Source: Heterotrichella gracilis
Taxonomy: Eukaryota; Sar; Xanthophyceae; Tribonematales; Xanthonemataceae
DNA length: 64,000 nucleotides
NCBI GenBank assembly: GCA_032358255.1
Contig: JAULBX010009547.1
Span: 45,411-109,410 of the forward strand
Direction: 5' to 3'
The translations under genes and the position numbers were made by a program. Under the pieces are notes generated by a model, which ran no database searches, was not told the origin of the DNA, and worked only from the letters and a program-made list of their open reading frames with translations. Positions 47,701 to 58,900 of this stretch are shown in pieces (position 1 is the stretch's first letter; each line of letters begins with the position of its first letter).

Positions 47701-50700
47701 CGGTACCATCACCCCCCTGGTATCGGCATGCACACTCTGTGCAAGCAGTTCAACAAACAAACAATCAAGACTACCGATAATACCGCAGCTGACCATCGTT
47801 GTACGTGCGTGCAGATCAACGCTGCTGGCTTTACCATTGCCCCGCTGGTGCCTGCCTACACCCATTCGGGCAAGTCGACCGAAAGCCTGGTCACGCTGGT
47901 GATCAAGATGGACCTTGGGGGCTGGCTGGGTCCCGAGAGCTCTTTCACGCGCTACCTGCGCCCCGCAAGTGACCTTGCGTCGGTGGGGCTGTACGAGCAG
48001 ATCCTCCTGTCGGTCGTCATCCTGCGTGACGTGGTGAGTCAGTAAAGCAGATGTGATCACATTTGGGGTTGTTTTCAACCTGGCAGCTAGTTGTCTAATG
48101 GTTGTTTTGGGTACGAGCAGATTATCCTGTCGGTTGTCATCTTGCGTGACGTGGTGGGTTGACGGATCAGATGTAATCACATGTGGGGTTGTCTTCAACG
48201 GCACAATTAGTCATCTGATCGGTGATCCTTCTGTTGGTTGTCATTTTGCGCGACGTATGATCATTCTATGCGCCATGCATGATCATGTAACATGATTCAT
48301 GGTGGATGTGTTACATTGATCACTTGTCTGATCGGTGTTCTAGGCACATGATCAGGTGCAATGCTCGCCGCGTACTGCTTTCTTGGCACATCATAACTTG
48401 GCAAGTTTCCCTGCTAGGTTAATGCCCACATGCCATGTGGACGTTCACCAAGCAGGGAAGGCGGCCAGCTTTTGAAGTACCAAGCAAGCATTTGGTGACG
48501 CGCATGGCATCTGATCACATCTGGGGTTTAGACATGTATGGCATAAAATGTCTAAATTCCAATTGTGTGCAGGATTGTTTCATAAAGAAAATCCTAAACC
48601 CTGATTCCTGAACCCTAAACTGTGCAGGTGGAGCAGGATTGGTTCATCGTAAAGCCCCTGCACAAACACAAACCCTAAACCCTATTTTTTTGCATGCTAT
48701 CCACAAACGTTTTGACCCTAATCCTGAACCTAAACTGTGCAGGTGGAGCAGGATCGGTTCATCGTGAAGCCACTGTCGGTGGCGCAGACCCGAGGCGAGA
48801 AGGCTGCAGACCTGCCGCAAGAACAGAGGCTCAACATGCGCACGCTGTCGCGCGCACCAACCATGCTCACCAAGGCCAAGCTGGCTGAGCCTTCCGTTCC
48901 AAAGTGAGTGCTCATCGTGGTTGCCTAACATGTTGTGAAGATGCACCCTCGCGCCGAATTGCGTTCTGGTACCGTAAATGGATGTGAATCGTCATGGTCA
49001 TTCCCCACCAGGGGGTTTCGCCACCAGGGAGTCTCCCCATCCTGTCATTCAAGGCTGCTCTGGTCAGCAAGTAGTTGTTGTCAAAATGGTCAACACATGG
49101 TGTATGTGTAGTCCCAGGCTATATCTGCTTGTGCAAGGCCGAGTGCTGGAAATCTATGGAACTTACTATGTAGTTTGCACAGGATGTTGGATGGTGTGGC
49201 ATGCAACAAATACAACTTCAAGAAAAGACGGCGTGTGACTGTCTCAGATAGTGGCAAAGAGTAACAACGACAGTACAAAAAGGCGTCAGTAATAGCCAGG
49301 ATAGTAGCTAAGCGTGTTGTTTCCGCAGGATGTTGGATGGTGTGGCTGAGGAAGGCGAGGAGTTCCAGGAGGCTGCTGAGGAGCCTGGCGAGGCCAAGGC
49401 GTTCATCCAAGGCACCCTGGACCACGAGTACTGGAGTGACCCAGGCACATGCGACTTCAAGGTCCGCGGGCCAACCTACTTGACGGTAAGAACAGATAGC
49501 TGTTGTTCAACTTTTTTTATCTTTGCCTCTTTTTTATGCATTTGCATGAACAAGCATAGGCTGCGGTATGTGATTTAACCGGAAAAAAAATCAATTTAGC
49601 ATATAGATTCAATTATGTAGTATGTAAATCTTGTATTTGAATAGTAAGTTATGCAAATCATTTGTATAAATTTAATCGTATATTGTGATTATCCGTCCAA
49701 TTTCACAGGACAAGAAGAAGGTGTTTTCCGAGGAGCCCGTCTTCGAGCTGCTGGCCACCGACCTCATCAAGGTGGACTCAACCACCTGGCACATCGCGCG
49801 CTACCTGCCCTGCGTCACCGCCAGCACCGCGCCCTTCCTGTTCCTGCTCAACATCATCGTGCCCTCCAACCCCAACCTGTCCATGGTCATCACATGGGCG
49901 GCTGATTATGACCCCTCCAGGGCCAGCCAGATGCAGGGGGATGGCGATATGAGCGACGACGACCCGGAGGCCGACGCGTCGTTTGACCTCTCGCTGGCAA
50001 GGTGTGCAGGAATAAGAGTTATGCCTAATGCTATGTTGCTGCATTGAAGTACGCTTACAACTGCAACTGAAGGCTGCAAAAAGTGGCGCTAGCCAGGTCC
50101 AGCATTGGGTGATGCCATTGCTGTGCAGGAGTACATGGACCATGACCATCTGCAAAAAGTTCCATTGCTTGATATTGTTAACCACGGCATCGGCCATGCA
50201 TGAGCCTTCCTGAGAGTTTTCAACTTCAATCTATACAATCATATAATCTGCTCCTTTGCACTTATTGAAGCACACGGTTCAAGAACGACTGCTGATCTGG
50301 CCATACCGTCATTTTGCATCCTGCTAAAACACTTGTAAACCCACTCACTCTGTACCTTCCCGCAGGTTCCTGGCCGGTGACGGTGAGGAAGCTGACAAGC
50401 GGCGCAACGGCGTGTTCAAGCTCATCCCCCGCATCGCGCAGGGCAGCTGGGTGGTGAAGCAAGCGGTGGGCACAACGCCAGGTAGGGACATGGTGGCCAG
50501 GAAGGCAATGGCGGCCTTTTTCCTGACGCCTCGCCCACTGCTCCAAGACCAGCAGCGTGTTGGGATCAAGTTGTCTAAGTCAATGAATTTCTTCGTGTTG
50601 AAATCAAGTTTATCAAGTCAAATAATTTCTTTGAAGCATTTTACACAATTACTCGATTTTGGTTAGGTTTTAGAAGCAATCAGTTTCTTTATGTTCCAGT

Positions 50701-51848
50701 GCTGCTGGGCAACAAGCTGACCACTACTGTAAACAAAATTCCTAATAATTCAATCAACTTCATCATTCAGAGGGTGTTCACACCTGAGCTGTCCAGGAGG
50801 GACATGGGAGCACGCTTAGAAATTCCTGGGAGCTCCCAGCTTGGGGCCTGGGAGGAGCGCATGCTCCTAGCACATTTTTCACATTTCATTAGGATTCGCT
50901 TTTTGAGGATCACGTGGACGTTTTGACCAATTGGGTACGAGCTGATTTCAAATAGTTGATGACGTGGCGTTCATTTGTTGGCTAGGAGCAACCCAGGAGC
51001 ACCTCACCTGGGAGCACTCCCAGAGGGACCTGGGAGGGCTCCCAGAAATTTCTGGGAGCGACCTGGGAGCTCAGGATGGACGTATGTGAATACCCTCTTA
51101 GTAAACTTTATCTCCCCCTCCCCTGCAGTGCTGCTGGGCAACAAGCTGACCACCAAGTACTTCCGCGGCAAGGGCTACTTTGAGGTGGACGTGGACGTGG
51201 GCAGCAGCAGCGTGGCCAAGAGCGTGGTGGGGCTGGTCATGGGGGCAACAAAGTCGCTCATCGTGGACATGGGAGTACTCATGCAGGTGGGTAGCAGGGC
51301 TCCTGGCCTCACATGAACGATGATTTCATTTGCGGGAACCAGGCTCTGCGCATGAGTGGCTGTTGACCTGCTTGGGCATGCCCTGGGATGCGCAAGGAGG
51401 GTATCAGCCACTCATGAGGCAGCAGTATGGGGCTGGTCATGGGGGCGACCAAGTCGCTCATTGTGGACATGGGTGTGCTCATGCAGGTGGGTTTCAAAAC
51501 AGTTGGGATAGTGTATCACTCATGCAGGAGGGTAGCAGGGTAGCATCCATGTGCCCATCTGAGTCATCTCGTGCATGCACTTGAAGCTCCCAGTATACTG
51601 TGTGGGTACTGGGTGGCTTGGGCATTTGCGGCATGCCATTGAATGTTCTGCAATGTTGTATGTAACATTTGCATCGGGGCAGAAGGATAAGCATGTGAGC
51701 TGAACTTGGATCCCTGTCTCAGGGCAACCGGGGGGATGAGCTACCTGAGCGGCTGCTTGGGAGTGTGCGGTTTGAGAAGCTGGACCTGGATGCATGGACT
51801 TACCTCAACAAGGAAACGGGGGAGCTGGTGCCAAACAGCAAGCGCTGA
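44760..51848 (+). CDS. EDR2: EDR2-like protein: PH, START and DUF1336 domains
   Basis: Lipid-binding membrane-contact protein; Arabidopsis EDR2 (about 718 aa) restrains defence and cell death. Exons: 44760-45038, 45359-45565, 45762-45852, 46368-46534, 46899-47057, 47401-47520, 47815-48033, 48743-48903, 49329-49485, 49709-50001, 50366-50481, 51129-51286, 51723-51848; 750 aa, fully in frame. PH domain ~1-145 (LAGWLYRGADISDSLAKKRY through LWLETFARAI). START domain ~195-435 (SNWATVRHINGVSVYYEAVG, TWRQDPDGTYTVLFRSVN, ESLVTLVIKMDLGGWLG). C-terminal DUF1336 ~500-740 (CDFKVRGPTYLTDKKKVFSE, GSVRFEKLDLD). The donor at 45853 is GTCCGT, a weak site. Eight of twelve introns contain echoes of a neighbouring exon edge, and one contains a MITE-like element. 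Confidence 0.95.
45797..46075. repeat. ~135-bp tandem duplication across an EDR2 exon end, each ending in TTTAGGG
   Basis: Copy 1 (45797-45925) contains the true end of exon 45762-45852 plus its intron start. Copy 2 (45926-46070) repeats it (ACTTGGAAGGCGTGCACATT, GTCCCCAGCATGGAACCAGA). Both terminate in AGCAGTTTAGGGTTTAGGGTTT. The telomere-like tract therefore belongs to the duplicated unit. Confidence 0.93.
47664..47735. repeat. Echo of EDR2 exon 47815-48033 start
   Basis: ACCATCAACGCTGCAGGTTT, then ACCATCACCCCCCTGGT at 47678-47725 echo ATCAACGCTGCTGGCTTTAC and ATTGCCCCGCTGGT of the next exon. The copy contains a nested smaller duplication of GCAGGTTTCACC. Confidence 0.8.
48034..48265. repeat. 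Two echoes of EDR2 exon 47815-48033 end
   Basis: ACGAGCAGATTATCCTGTCG and GTCATCTTGCGTGACGTGGT at 48113-48157, and TGTTGGTTGTCATTTTGCGC at 48231-48250, repeat the real exon end and donor (47990-48038). The following intron block GTGATCACATTTGGGGTTGT is repeated too (48052, 48172), so exon edge and intron were duplicated together. Confidence 0.92.
48560..48700. repeat. Echoes of EDR2 exon 48743-48903 start with CCCTAAA tracts
   Basis: ACTGTGCAGGTGGAGCAGGA followed by TTGGTTCATCGTAAAGCCC at 48620-48660 duplicates the acceptor and first codons of exon 48743. A shorter trace (GTGCAGGATTGTTTCATAAA) is at 48566. AACCCTAAAC tracts occur at 48594, 48611 and 48671. Confidence 0.92.
49166..49210. repeat. 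Echo of EDR2 exon 49329-49485 start
   Basis: GCACAGGATGTTGGATGGTG followed by TGGC at 49178-49201 duplicates the acceptor and start of the exon at 49325-49347. No telomere-like tract is nearby. Confidence 0.85.
50690..50735. repeat. Echo of EDR2 exon 51129-51286 start
   Basis: CCAGTGCTGCTGGGCAACAA then GCTGACCACTACTG at 50696-50729 copies the acceptor and first ~30 bases of the exon at 51129. The MITE-like element (50769-51098) is inserted between copy and exon. Confidence 0.9.
50769..51098. mobile_element. MITE-like non-autonomous element, ~330 bp
   Basis: The ends AGAGGGTGTTCACA (50769) and, reading the opposite strand from 51098, AGAGGGTATTCACA match at 13 of 14 positions as terminal inverted repeats. 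Internally the element carries further inverted GGGAGCTCCCAG/CTGGGAG motifs and no coding capacity. Target-site duplication is unclear (at most 2-3 bp). The size, inverted ends and intronic position fit a MITE; the superfamily is not assignable by eye. Confidence 0.7.
51345..51497. repeat. Echo of EDR2 exon 51129-51286 end, plus a short inverted repeat
   Basis: TATGGGGCTGGTCATGGGGG and AAGTCGCTCATTGTGGACAT at 51425-51472 duplicate the real exon end, continuing through CTCATGCAGGTGGGT. Just upstream, CATGAGTGGCTG (51351-51362) and CAGCCACTCATG (51405-51416) form an inverted repeat. Confidence 0.9.
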
Positions 51849-52973
51849 AAGTGAAGGGTGCCAAACAAGAAGGTAGCATTTTTGGGCCGGATTGCAGCCA
51901 TTCGTCATTATCATATTCACACAATGGTTGGTTTTTGTTGGTAAATTCACAGCTGGTGGGCAGGATCTGAACAGCTGCTTCTTCAAATCCGCTGTTGTGT
52001 ACTTTCTCTGCCACCGTATTTACGCGTTTTTGGGTTGGTTCCTTTTTTCCCAATATCTCATGGAACTCGTGATCTGGAGGCCGCAGACAAGAACTTGGTA
52101 GCTGCAGCTGATTATCTGGCATTAACAACCTAAAGTGTATCCATGGACGATGTGATTTAGGACAGATCGATGTCAACAACAGATTTCAACGCACCTGCAA
52201 ATTGCGCCACCTCGCCACCCCAGTGGTCTGTGTAGGGAATTGGGTTTTAGCAGCGATTGCAAGCATTATCACAAGAGGCTGCCACTTGACAAAGTTTATT
52301 CGCGCTGTCTTTAGGGGAGAGCCTCTCATATGTATTTTCTTTGGCGTGTAGGCTTGCCATGGCTACAGTGGTGCCGTCCCTGTTTTGAATCCTGACCTAA
52401 GGTTTTGCATGTCATTTGCCATCGTTGATCAATTGCCTCGTTGATCTAACAGCCGTCTTAGTGGGCTGAGTTGTTCATTTAGCGCAAATTGAATGCCATT
52501 GCAAAGCGATCGCCGACGGCATGGAAGTCTTGAAATTACAATCCATTGGCCATGGCGCTGAAATAGATTACAGTCATTGCTATACCGTACTGCATGCATA
52601 TGTAGCAGTAGTCTTGGTGAATAATCACATGCCATTATGGTAATGGTTAATTGCCCCTGAATTTTTTGGGTGATCCCCAACTGTAAATGTAATGTGCTTT
52701 GACACAATGTGGCAGCAATGCGCTGAACCACAGTGGCCCACTGAGTGACGCTTGGGTTGCAATATTGATACGTGAGACCAGTCATGCCTGCCAAAAATGT
52801 TTGTGCAACATCTGGCATGCTTGTCACGGAGGCGGTGCGCCGCTAAAAGGTGTAAGGGGAGAGCGGATTGCGTACAAAATATATCAAGTTGAAGCAAAGC
52901 AAACTGAGCTATAGATGTACAGGGGTATGACACATTGTGCTAAAAGCTGCGCAGCATGAGTTATTGAAGCACG
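51849..52973. other. Convergent spacer EDR2 / COQ4
   Basis: A 1.1-kb interval with the 3' ends of both genes. No gene, repeat or telomere-like tract recognised. Open frames are short and unlike known proteins. Confidence 0.5.
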
Positions 52974-55515
52974 TCATCCCAAAACAGTCTGCGTCGGCGA
53001 CGTGTCCCTTTTCCAGTGTGCCAGGTGCGTAGGTGGAGGAGGTGCGGGGACGATGCGCCATTGCTGCTGTAACTCGGCAAGGTCTTCCTGCGGGACAATA
53101 TACCATGCAGTCAATATACCATGCAGTCAAGCTATTACCAGTAGGTTTGCACGAAAAGAACTTGATTACTGGCCGGTGTGCGGAAGCCTTTATTGTAAAT
53201 GCAACCTGTCATTTCCTCAGCAGTACAGCATATGAGCACTCACCTAAATCACTTGTTCAATCGACTAGTATTAGGCCAATTGAGATGCAACTAAAACTCA
53301 CACCCGTCCAATTGGGTTCATATTCGCTGTCATGCAAAAGGAAAGAACTTCCCCCAGCTGACATGGACATGGAATCCGCACCTGCAAGTGCCTTTCGTAG
53401 TAGATGCACATCAGGTCTGCGCACTGGGTCCCGGTGCGCAGCGCCCAGGGTATGTGGTCCCTCAGGAGCACCTCCCTGTCGCTAGACTTGAGCCGGTACT
53501 GGGCCCCAAGCACTGCCAGGGCCGTCATGGGCAGGCCTGTCTGCAAGTCACAAGGGGCGCGGGGTGAGCATGCGCATCCCGGCGAGAGATTGACGGGGAT
53601 TGGGACCTGACAGCGACTGGTTTGATTGAAGGAGATTGGCCCCAAACCGCCAACACATTAGTCAATATGGGCCAAGCACCATGGCGCTGATGACTTCAGC
53701 CCCAAGCAATCCATGCAACCCTGCACAGATGACGTGTGCAACTTCATGGCCTGCTGTGCCAGCTCCCCAAAAACCCTAAACCATGACCGTGAGCATGCGC
53801 ACCGCACCCAGGCAGATGTCGAGTGACTGGCGGGGATTGGGGGCTCGACAGCAATCATTTTGGACCCTAAGGAAATTAAGCCCAAAGGTCAACATATTAT
53901 CCCAAAGGGGGTCGAGCACCACTATACTGATGGCTTGGGTCTCCAAGCAATTTCCGCAACCCTGCACAGGTGACCTGTGCTTCATGGCCTGCTGTGCCAT
54001 TTTCCCAAACACCCTATTTCATGACCCCTAGATGCTAGGTTACCTGCGCAAACTCCAGTGCCTTGAGCGCCAGCTCCCCATACACGTTGGTGTGGCAGTC
54101 CAACAGCACGTGCCAGAAGTCGTGCACCTCCCGGGCGCGCTGCGCAATATAGGCAAGCTCCTCGTCATCCACCAACCGCACTGTGGGGCGATCGTCCGCT
54201 TGGAAACTTCGGTCCCCCATGAAATTAGCATACGCCAGGCCAAAAGAGTGCTCAGGCATCCGCCGAGCAAGCGCGAGCGTGTCGTTCTGGACACAAGAGA
54301 GGGACACGTAAGCAGGTGAGTAACCTTTAGGTAAGCTGCTGTGGTTGCTGTGCTACTATGCAGCAAGGCCTTTGCGCCAATTTCCCGCCCTGTACAAACC
54401 CTAAACCCTAAAGGCTGCCCATTCCGTCAACAGGCGATGGTGCCGTACTTGCCAGCTGAGGCAATTATGAAGCAGGTGCACATGCAGAGGCCCCACAACA
54501 TGTCAAACTGCATTAGAATGTAGGATGCGCAACAAGCCTCGCACCCTGGGCATGTGCTAGGGGTCAGCGCTGCACTGTTTTAGGGTTTTGGGTGAAGGTT
54601 CAGGGTTTGCAGCCCGCAACATGCCAACGCACCGTCACCCTGGGGCGGTCCCGCAGCACGTCTCTGCCCTCTGCAGAGGCCAGCATGCGGTTCCGCATGC
54701 CCTGCAGCGCAAACACGCCTGCGCCACAGTGCCCACGTCAGGTAGGGTTTAGGGTATCATATAGAGCTAAGGGCTTCCCTGTGTTTGACGTGCGGCTGCA
54801 CCAAGGTTACCCCCACCTAAAGTCTGCAATGTATACCTGTGCTGCCTGAAAACACCTGCACCATAGTGCTCGGGTCGTTTCCGGTGTTTTGCAGATATGC
54901 AGCTCCACCACCTCTGCCTCATGTTTTTATTCTTTGCAACATAAGCAGCTGCTGCTGTTGAGCTCAACGTGGGAGTGAGTGGAGAGGCTAGCACACCCAC
55001 ATACCTCATTAGTGCATGCTTACCTGTGGTCTCCCCTAGCGCGGCCACCAAGTCGGCCCTAGCCGGCCTGCACAGCCAATGCACAGCACTGACTCACAGG
55101 GACTCGCAGACAGGCAGGCGGGGTTGACATGCAGACAACAACGAGCAGTGACCTGGCAAACACTGCTTGCAGAAACGCACATTGTGCATAGCAGAATGTT
55201 TGCTTGAGTGCTTTATGGGGTTGTAGAAGCATGGTGGGGCCATGATAGGGCCACGGTAGGAGCGAGGTAGGCAAGCGTGTTTGAATGGTGTGTGGGATGG
55301 CAGAGGCATGGTAGAGCTATGGTAGGGATAGGGCCACGGTACAGCAGGGTATACAAGTTTGCGGTAGTGCTGCGTGGGATGTAGCCCCTGTCCATGCACG
55401 AGCCATGAAGCTATCTGTCGCTGCCACCGTACCTTCGCAGCGCTCCCAGGGCTGACAGCAGAGCAACGGCACCCTTTTGCAGCCCATTCAAGGGAACGTG
55501 GGTAGGGTACGGCAT
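52974..55515 (-). CDS. COQ4: Ubiquinone biosynthesis protein COQ4
   Basis: Mitochondrial matrix-side protein of the CoQ synthome that organises coenzyme Q synthesis. Exons from the 5' end: 55515-55433, 55067-55024, 54718-54633, 54286-54044, 53540-53382, 53087-52974; 242 aa with all phases matching. Family blocks: THVPLNGLQKGAVALLSALG, DLVAALGETTG, MRNRMLASAEGRDVLRDRPR, VDDEELAYIAQRAREVHDFW, TGLPMTALAVLGAQYRL and IPWALRTG...CIYYERHL. The HDxxH-x11-E metal motif is intact in VHDFWHVLLDCHTNVYGE. The C-terminus is Pro-rich (IVPAPPPPTHLAHW). The start at 55515 gives only a short pre-sequence (MPY), so a longer mitochondrial leader in an upstream exon is possible. The divergent neighbour channel gene starts 431 bp away. 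Confidence 0.95.
53570..54035. repeat. ~235-bp tandem duplication inside a COQ4 intron
   Basis: The block from ~53575 (GGGGATTGGGACC, AGATTGGCCCCAAA, CAATCCATGCAACCCTGCAC, TTCATGGCCTGCTGTGCCA) is repeated from ~53815 to 54030 (GGGGATTGGGGGC, CAATTTCCGCAACCCTGCAC, TTCATGGCCTGCTGTGCCA). AAAACCCTAAACC sits at the join (53770-53782). Divergence between copies is substantial. Confidence 0.85.
54840..54875. repeat. Short echo of COQ4 exon 54633-54718 start
   Basis: GAAAACACCTGCACCATAGT at 54848-54867 resembles AAACACGCCTGCGCCACAGT at the true acceptor (54711-54730). A GTAGGGTTTAGGGTATC tract at 54742-54758 lies between them. Confidence 0.6.
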
Positions 55516-55946
55516 CTGTGTCGTTGTTAAGGTATGTGTGTTGTATTTTGCCTCGGTACCTGGTTACACGAATGCATGCATACACCCCATACTGCAGTGA
55601 AATGTCTAAAGTAGCGCACGATAGAAGAAACGTCGGTACTCGATACCTTGAAAACGAATGCCTTCGAACCCAAATGCAGGTATCGGCAGAACAGAAGTGT
55701 TATAAGTATGTTTCCTGGAAAAGTTTCCTCGACATCGCCCTTCCACACCTACCTCGTGAGCTGCAACCCTGCCACCAAACATTGAATGGTGCTCGTTTGA
55801 CCAGTGCAAACCATAAAGGGATCAGCAGAACAACCGCAGCCGTGACTGTGTGCACAGTCAAGCGTTTATCAGCTTCTCAACCCCACGCAGAGGTCATCAT
55901 CGCCCGGCATGCGGTGACACATCGTTGATTTCATGGGTGCTACGAG
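55516..55946. promoter_or_regulatory. Divergent promoter interval COQ4 / channel gene
   Basis: A 431-bp interval between opposing start codons. No recognisable core promoter motif. A short ATG-initiated frame at 55600-55675 ends at a GTATCG site but cannot be spliced in frame to the channel gene. Confidence 0.4.
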
Positions 55947-58900
55947 ATGGCGGGTATCTGCGCTCGAAGCTCTCCAACAGCCAGGGCTGCTTGGCCTGCT
56001 GCTGCGCACCCTCGGTTAAGAGCCTTTACTGGGTTGCGGCAGCTGACCTTGCCCGTAGCCCAAAGCCGCAGGAAAACTCGCAATAGGTGAGGGAATATGA
56101 TCTCAGCATATGCATGCGTTTACGAACGGGTTTCCTCTTGGTTGCTTGCCACCAGACGTGCACAAATGAGCCTTTCTTGCTGGGGGTAATCGTTAGCCGT
56201 ATAATACAAGCGTTCACACTGACAAACGTTTTCAAAAACGTCCTTAGCTCTAGACACCAACAAAATGCCTCACGATTGGATCTGACAAGTGGGATCGCTC
56301 AGCAGGCCCAGCAGGCTCAGCAGGCACGTGGTGTGCGTGGCCAACCCTAAGGACAGGAGGCAGGGCGGCAACCAGTCCTTTGAGGAGCTGAACAAGCCCC
56401 TGGAGCAGCTGCTGAGGGAGGAGGCGGCAGCACAGGAGGGCGCTGGCTGGTTTCAGAGGGTGCAGGTAGGTACAAGAGGGATACACCCGCGCCTCAGTTT
56501 AGGTTCAGGGTAGAACAGGAGGGGATACACCCACGCCTCTGTTTGACTACAACTTGCGGGTGTATATATGGAGCTGAGGAGCAAGGCTGGTTTCAGAGGG
56601 TGCAGGTAGGTACAGGCAGGCAGGGCCAGACCCTAGGGTAGAACAGAAGGAATGCACCCATGCCTCTTCTACATCTTGTGGGTGTGTATGAGGGGTACAA
56701 AGGGCAAGGCCGATGCCAGAGGGTGCCTATAGATGCATTTTTCTCTCAGTGTGCCTGTACGTGCTCCCGGTGGACTAACCTCTGCCTACCTCTGTCCTAC
56801 TCTTACCTGCAGTGACAGTCGTTACCATGGTGACTTACCCCACTGATCCCACCCTATTACAGGATGCAGCAGGCAGGCTCAAGTACAAGTACTACAACTG
56901 GAGGCAGGACACCTGGAACGACCTGGGCCTCTTTGCCTTGGCCAACTTCAGCGTCATCGTGCTGGGTACCCTGGTGCGCGAGGCTGTGCAGGCGCTGGGC
57001 AGGCGCGAGCTGGTGGGGGATGAGTCTGAAAACTGGTGGAGCTTTGCGTACGGGGTGCGTGCATACCATCTGGGGAGCAGGCGGGTGCAGCAGGATTAGG
57101 GTATAACTTGTAGGGTTTGGTTGTTTGTCATTGCTAACCTCAGCATCATCGTGTTAGGCACCCTGGTGCGCGAGGCTGTGCAGGCGCTGGGCAGGCGCGA
57201 GCTGGGTGGGGATGCGTCTGAGAACTGGTGGAGCTTTGCGTACGGGGTGCGTGCTGGAGCAGATGATCAGACTTTAGGGTTTAAGCTTTAGGGTTAGTTT
57301 AGGGTTTTTGAGGATAGTTTGTTTGCCCTCGCCATGGTCAGTGGGTTCCCTGGTGCGGCAGGCTGTGCAGGCGCTGAGCCGGCGCGAGCTGGGTGGGGAT
57401 GAGTGTGAAAACTGGTGGAGCTTTGCGTACGGGGTGCGTGCTGGGGAGCAGATGATCGGGGTGTAGGGTTTGGGTTTAGGGTTTTTGTGGATAGGGTGTT
57501 GTCCTGGCGCCAAGTCCAGTGGGCACACTGGCGCTGGGCAGGCGCGAACTGGCTGGGGATGAGTCTGAGGGCTGGTGGGGCTTTGCATACGGGGTGCAAA
57601 CAGGGGATCGCAGGGGTTGAACAGGACTGACTAGGTGTGGGGTGTAGGCCAGCCTGGCTAACTTTGGTACTTGTTCCCAAGTGGAAATAAGAATTACTTA
57701 CTGAGACCCTAAAGAACATAAGGCACTGCCCGTTGCGCAGGTGAAATGCCGCTGTTTAAACCCAATCATTTATTGACAAACCAAGTCAATTTGTGCAGGT
57801 GACGGTGAACATGTTTGGGGAGAACTTCCCCACCTACGACTCCACCCTGTTTGAGCAAGTGTCGTCGCTGATGATCGCCACAGTGGGCCTGGCGGGGTTT
57901 GCGCTGTCGCTGGCGCTTGTGGAGCAAGTGGTGCTGGAGATTATCGACACCAACGTCAAGCAGGGCAGCAGGATATACGAGACGGGGCATGTAAGGCCGC
58001 AAAATATTATTGTGCATTCCGGTGTTGCCAGCGATGGGCAGATCCTTGTTGTGAGCGGATGGTGCTGGGGTGGTCCTCTTTCTTGCATTTAAAGCGTATT
58101 GATCGGAGGCTGTGTAGATGTGCATATGTAGTGATGTTGCATATTTATACTTTGTTGAATGGTTTATCAAGGATTTTATCTGTCCATATATGCTTTTGCT
58201 AAAGCCAGGTTCTATTTCATTCTACTATTGTAAATTTACACAGTTGATGCTGCTGGATTGGTACGAACCCAGCTTGACCTCATCCCCATTGGTCAGGCTT
58301 TAAACACGAATTTTCGTATGAATTTGAATGTTAACCCTATTTCTCTTCCATTGTGCCCGGGTGGTGCTGCTGGGTTGGTGCAAGGACCAGCCTGACCTCA
58401 TCCCCATTGGTCAGGCTCAAAAAATGGATTTCACGTTGCTTTGTTTACCCTATTTCTACTTCATTGTGCACAGGTGGTGCTGCTGGGTTGGTGCAAGAGC
58501 CAGCTTGACCTGGAGACCATCGAGCAGGTTCTGGTTCAGCTGTGCAACGCCAAGCGCCACGTGGGGGGGTGCACGGTGGTTGTGCTGAGTGAGCGTGAGA
58601 AGCTGTGGATGGAGGCGCACTACCGGAGGAACATCCCGGAGAGCAAGCGCTTCAACTCGCAGTTTGTGTTCAGACAGGTGGGACAGTGGTGGTGGTGTGG
58701 TGGTGTGTTTGTGTGGGTTGGGGATATGGGGTGGGGAGGAGGAGGGGCGATGTGTGGTGGTGGGGAGGAGGTCGTTACCCACAGCCTGGTATGATGAGCA
58801 CAGTCAATTTTGGGTGATCACTGTGCAATGACCAGTGAGTCAATCTTTAGTCTTGCCAGGACAAGGGCTGATGGTGAGTGGTCAGTGTACAGCAATGAGT

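Noticed and set aside
55600-55675. ATG-started frame as first exon of the channel gene
   Set aside because: It ends in phase 0 and cannot join the exon at 56357; the exon 55947-56086 ends in the required phase with a better donor.
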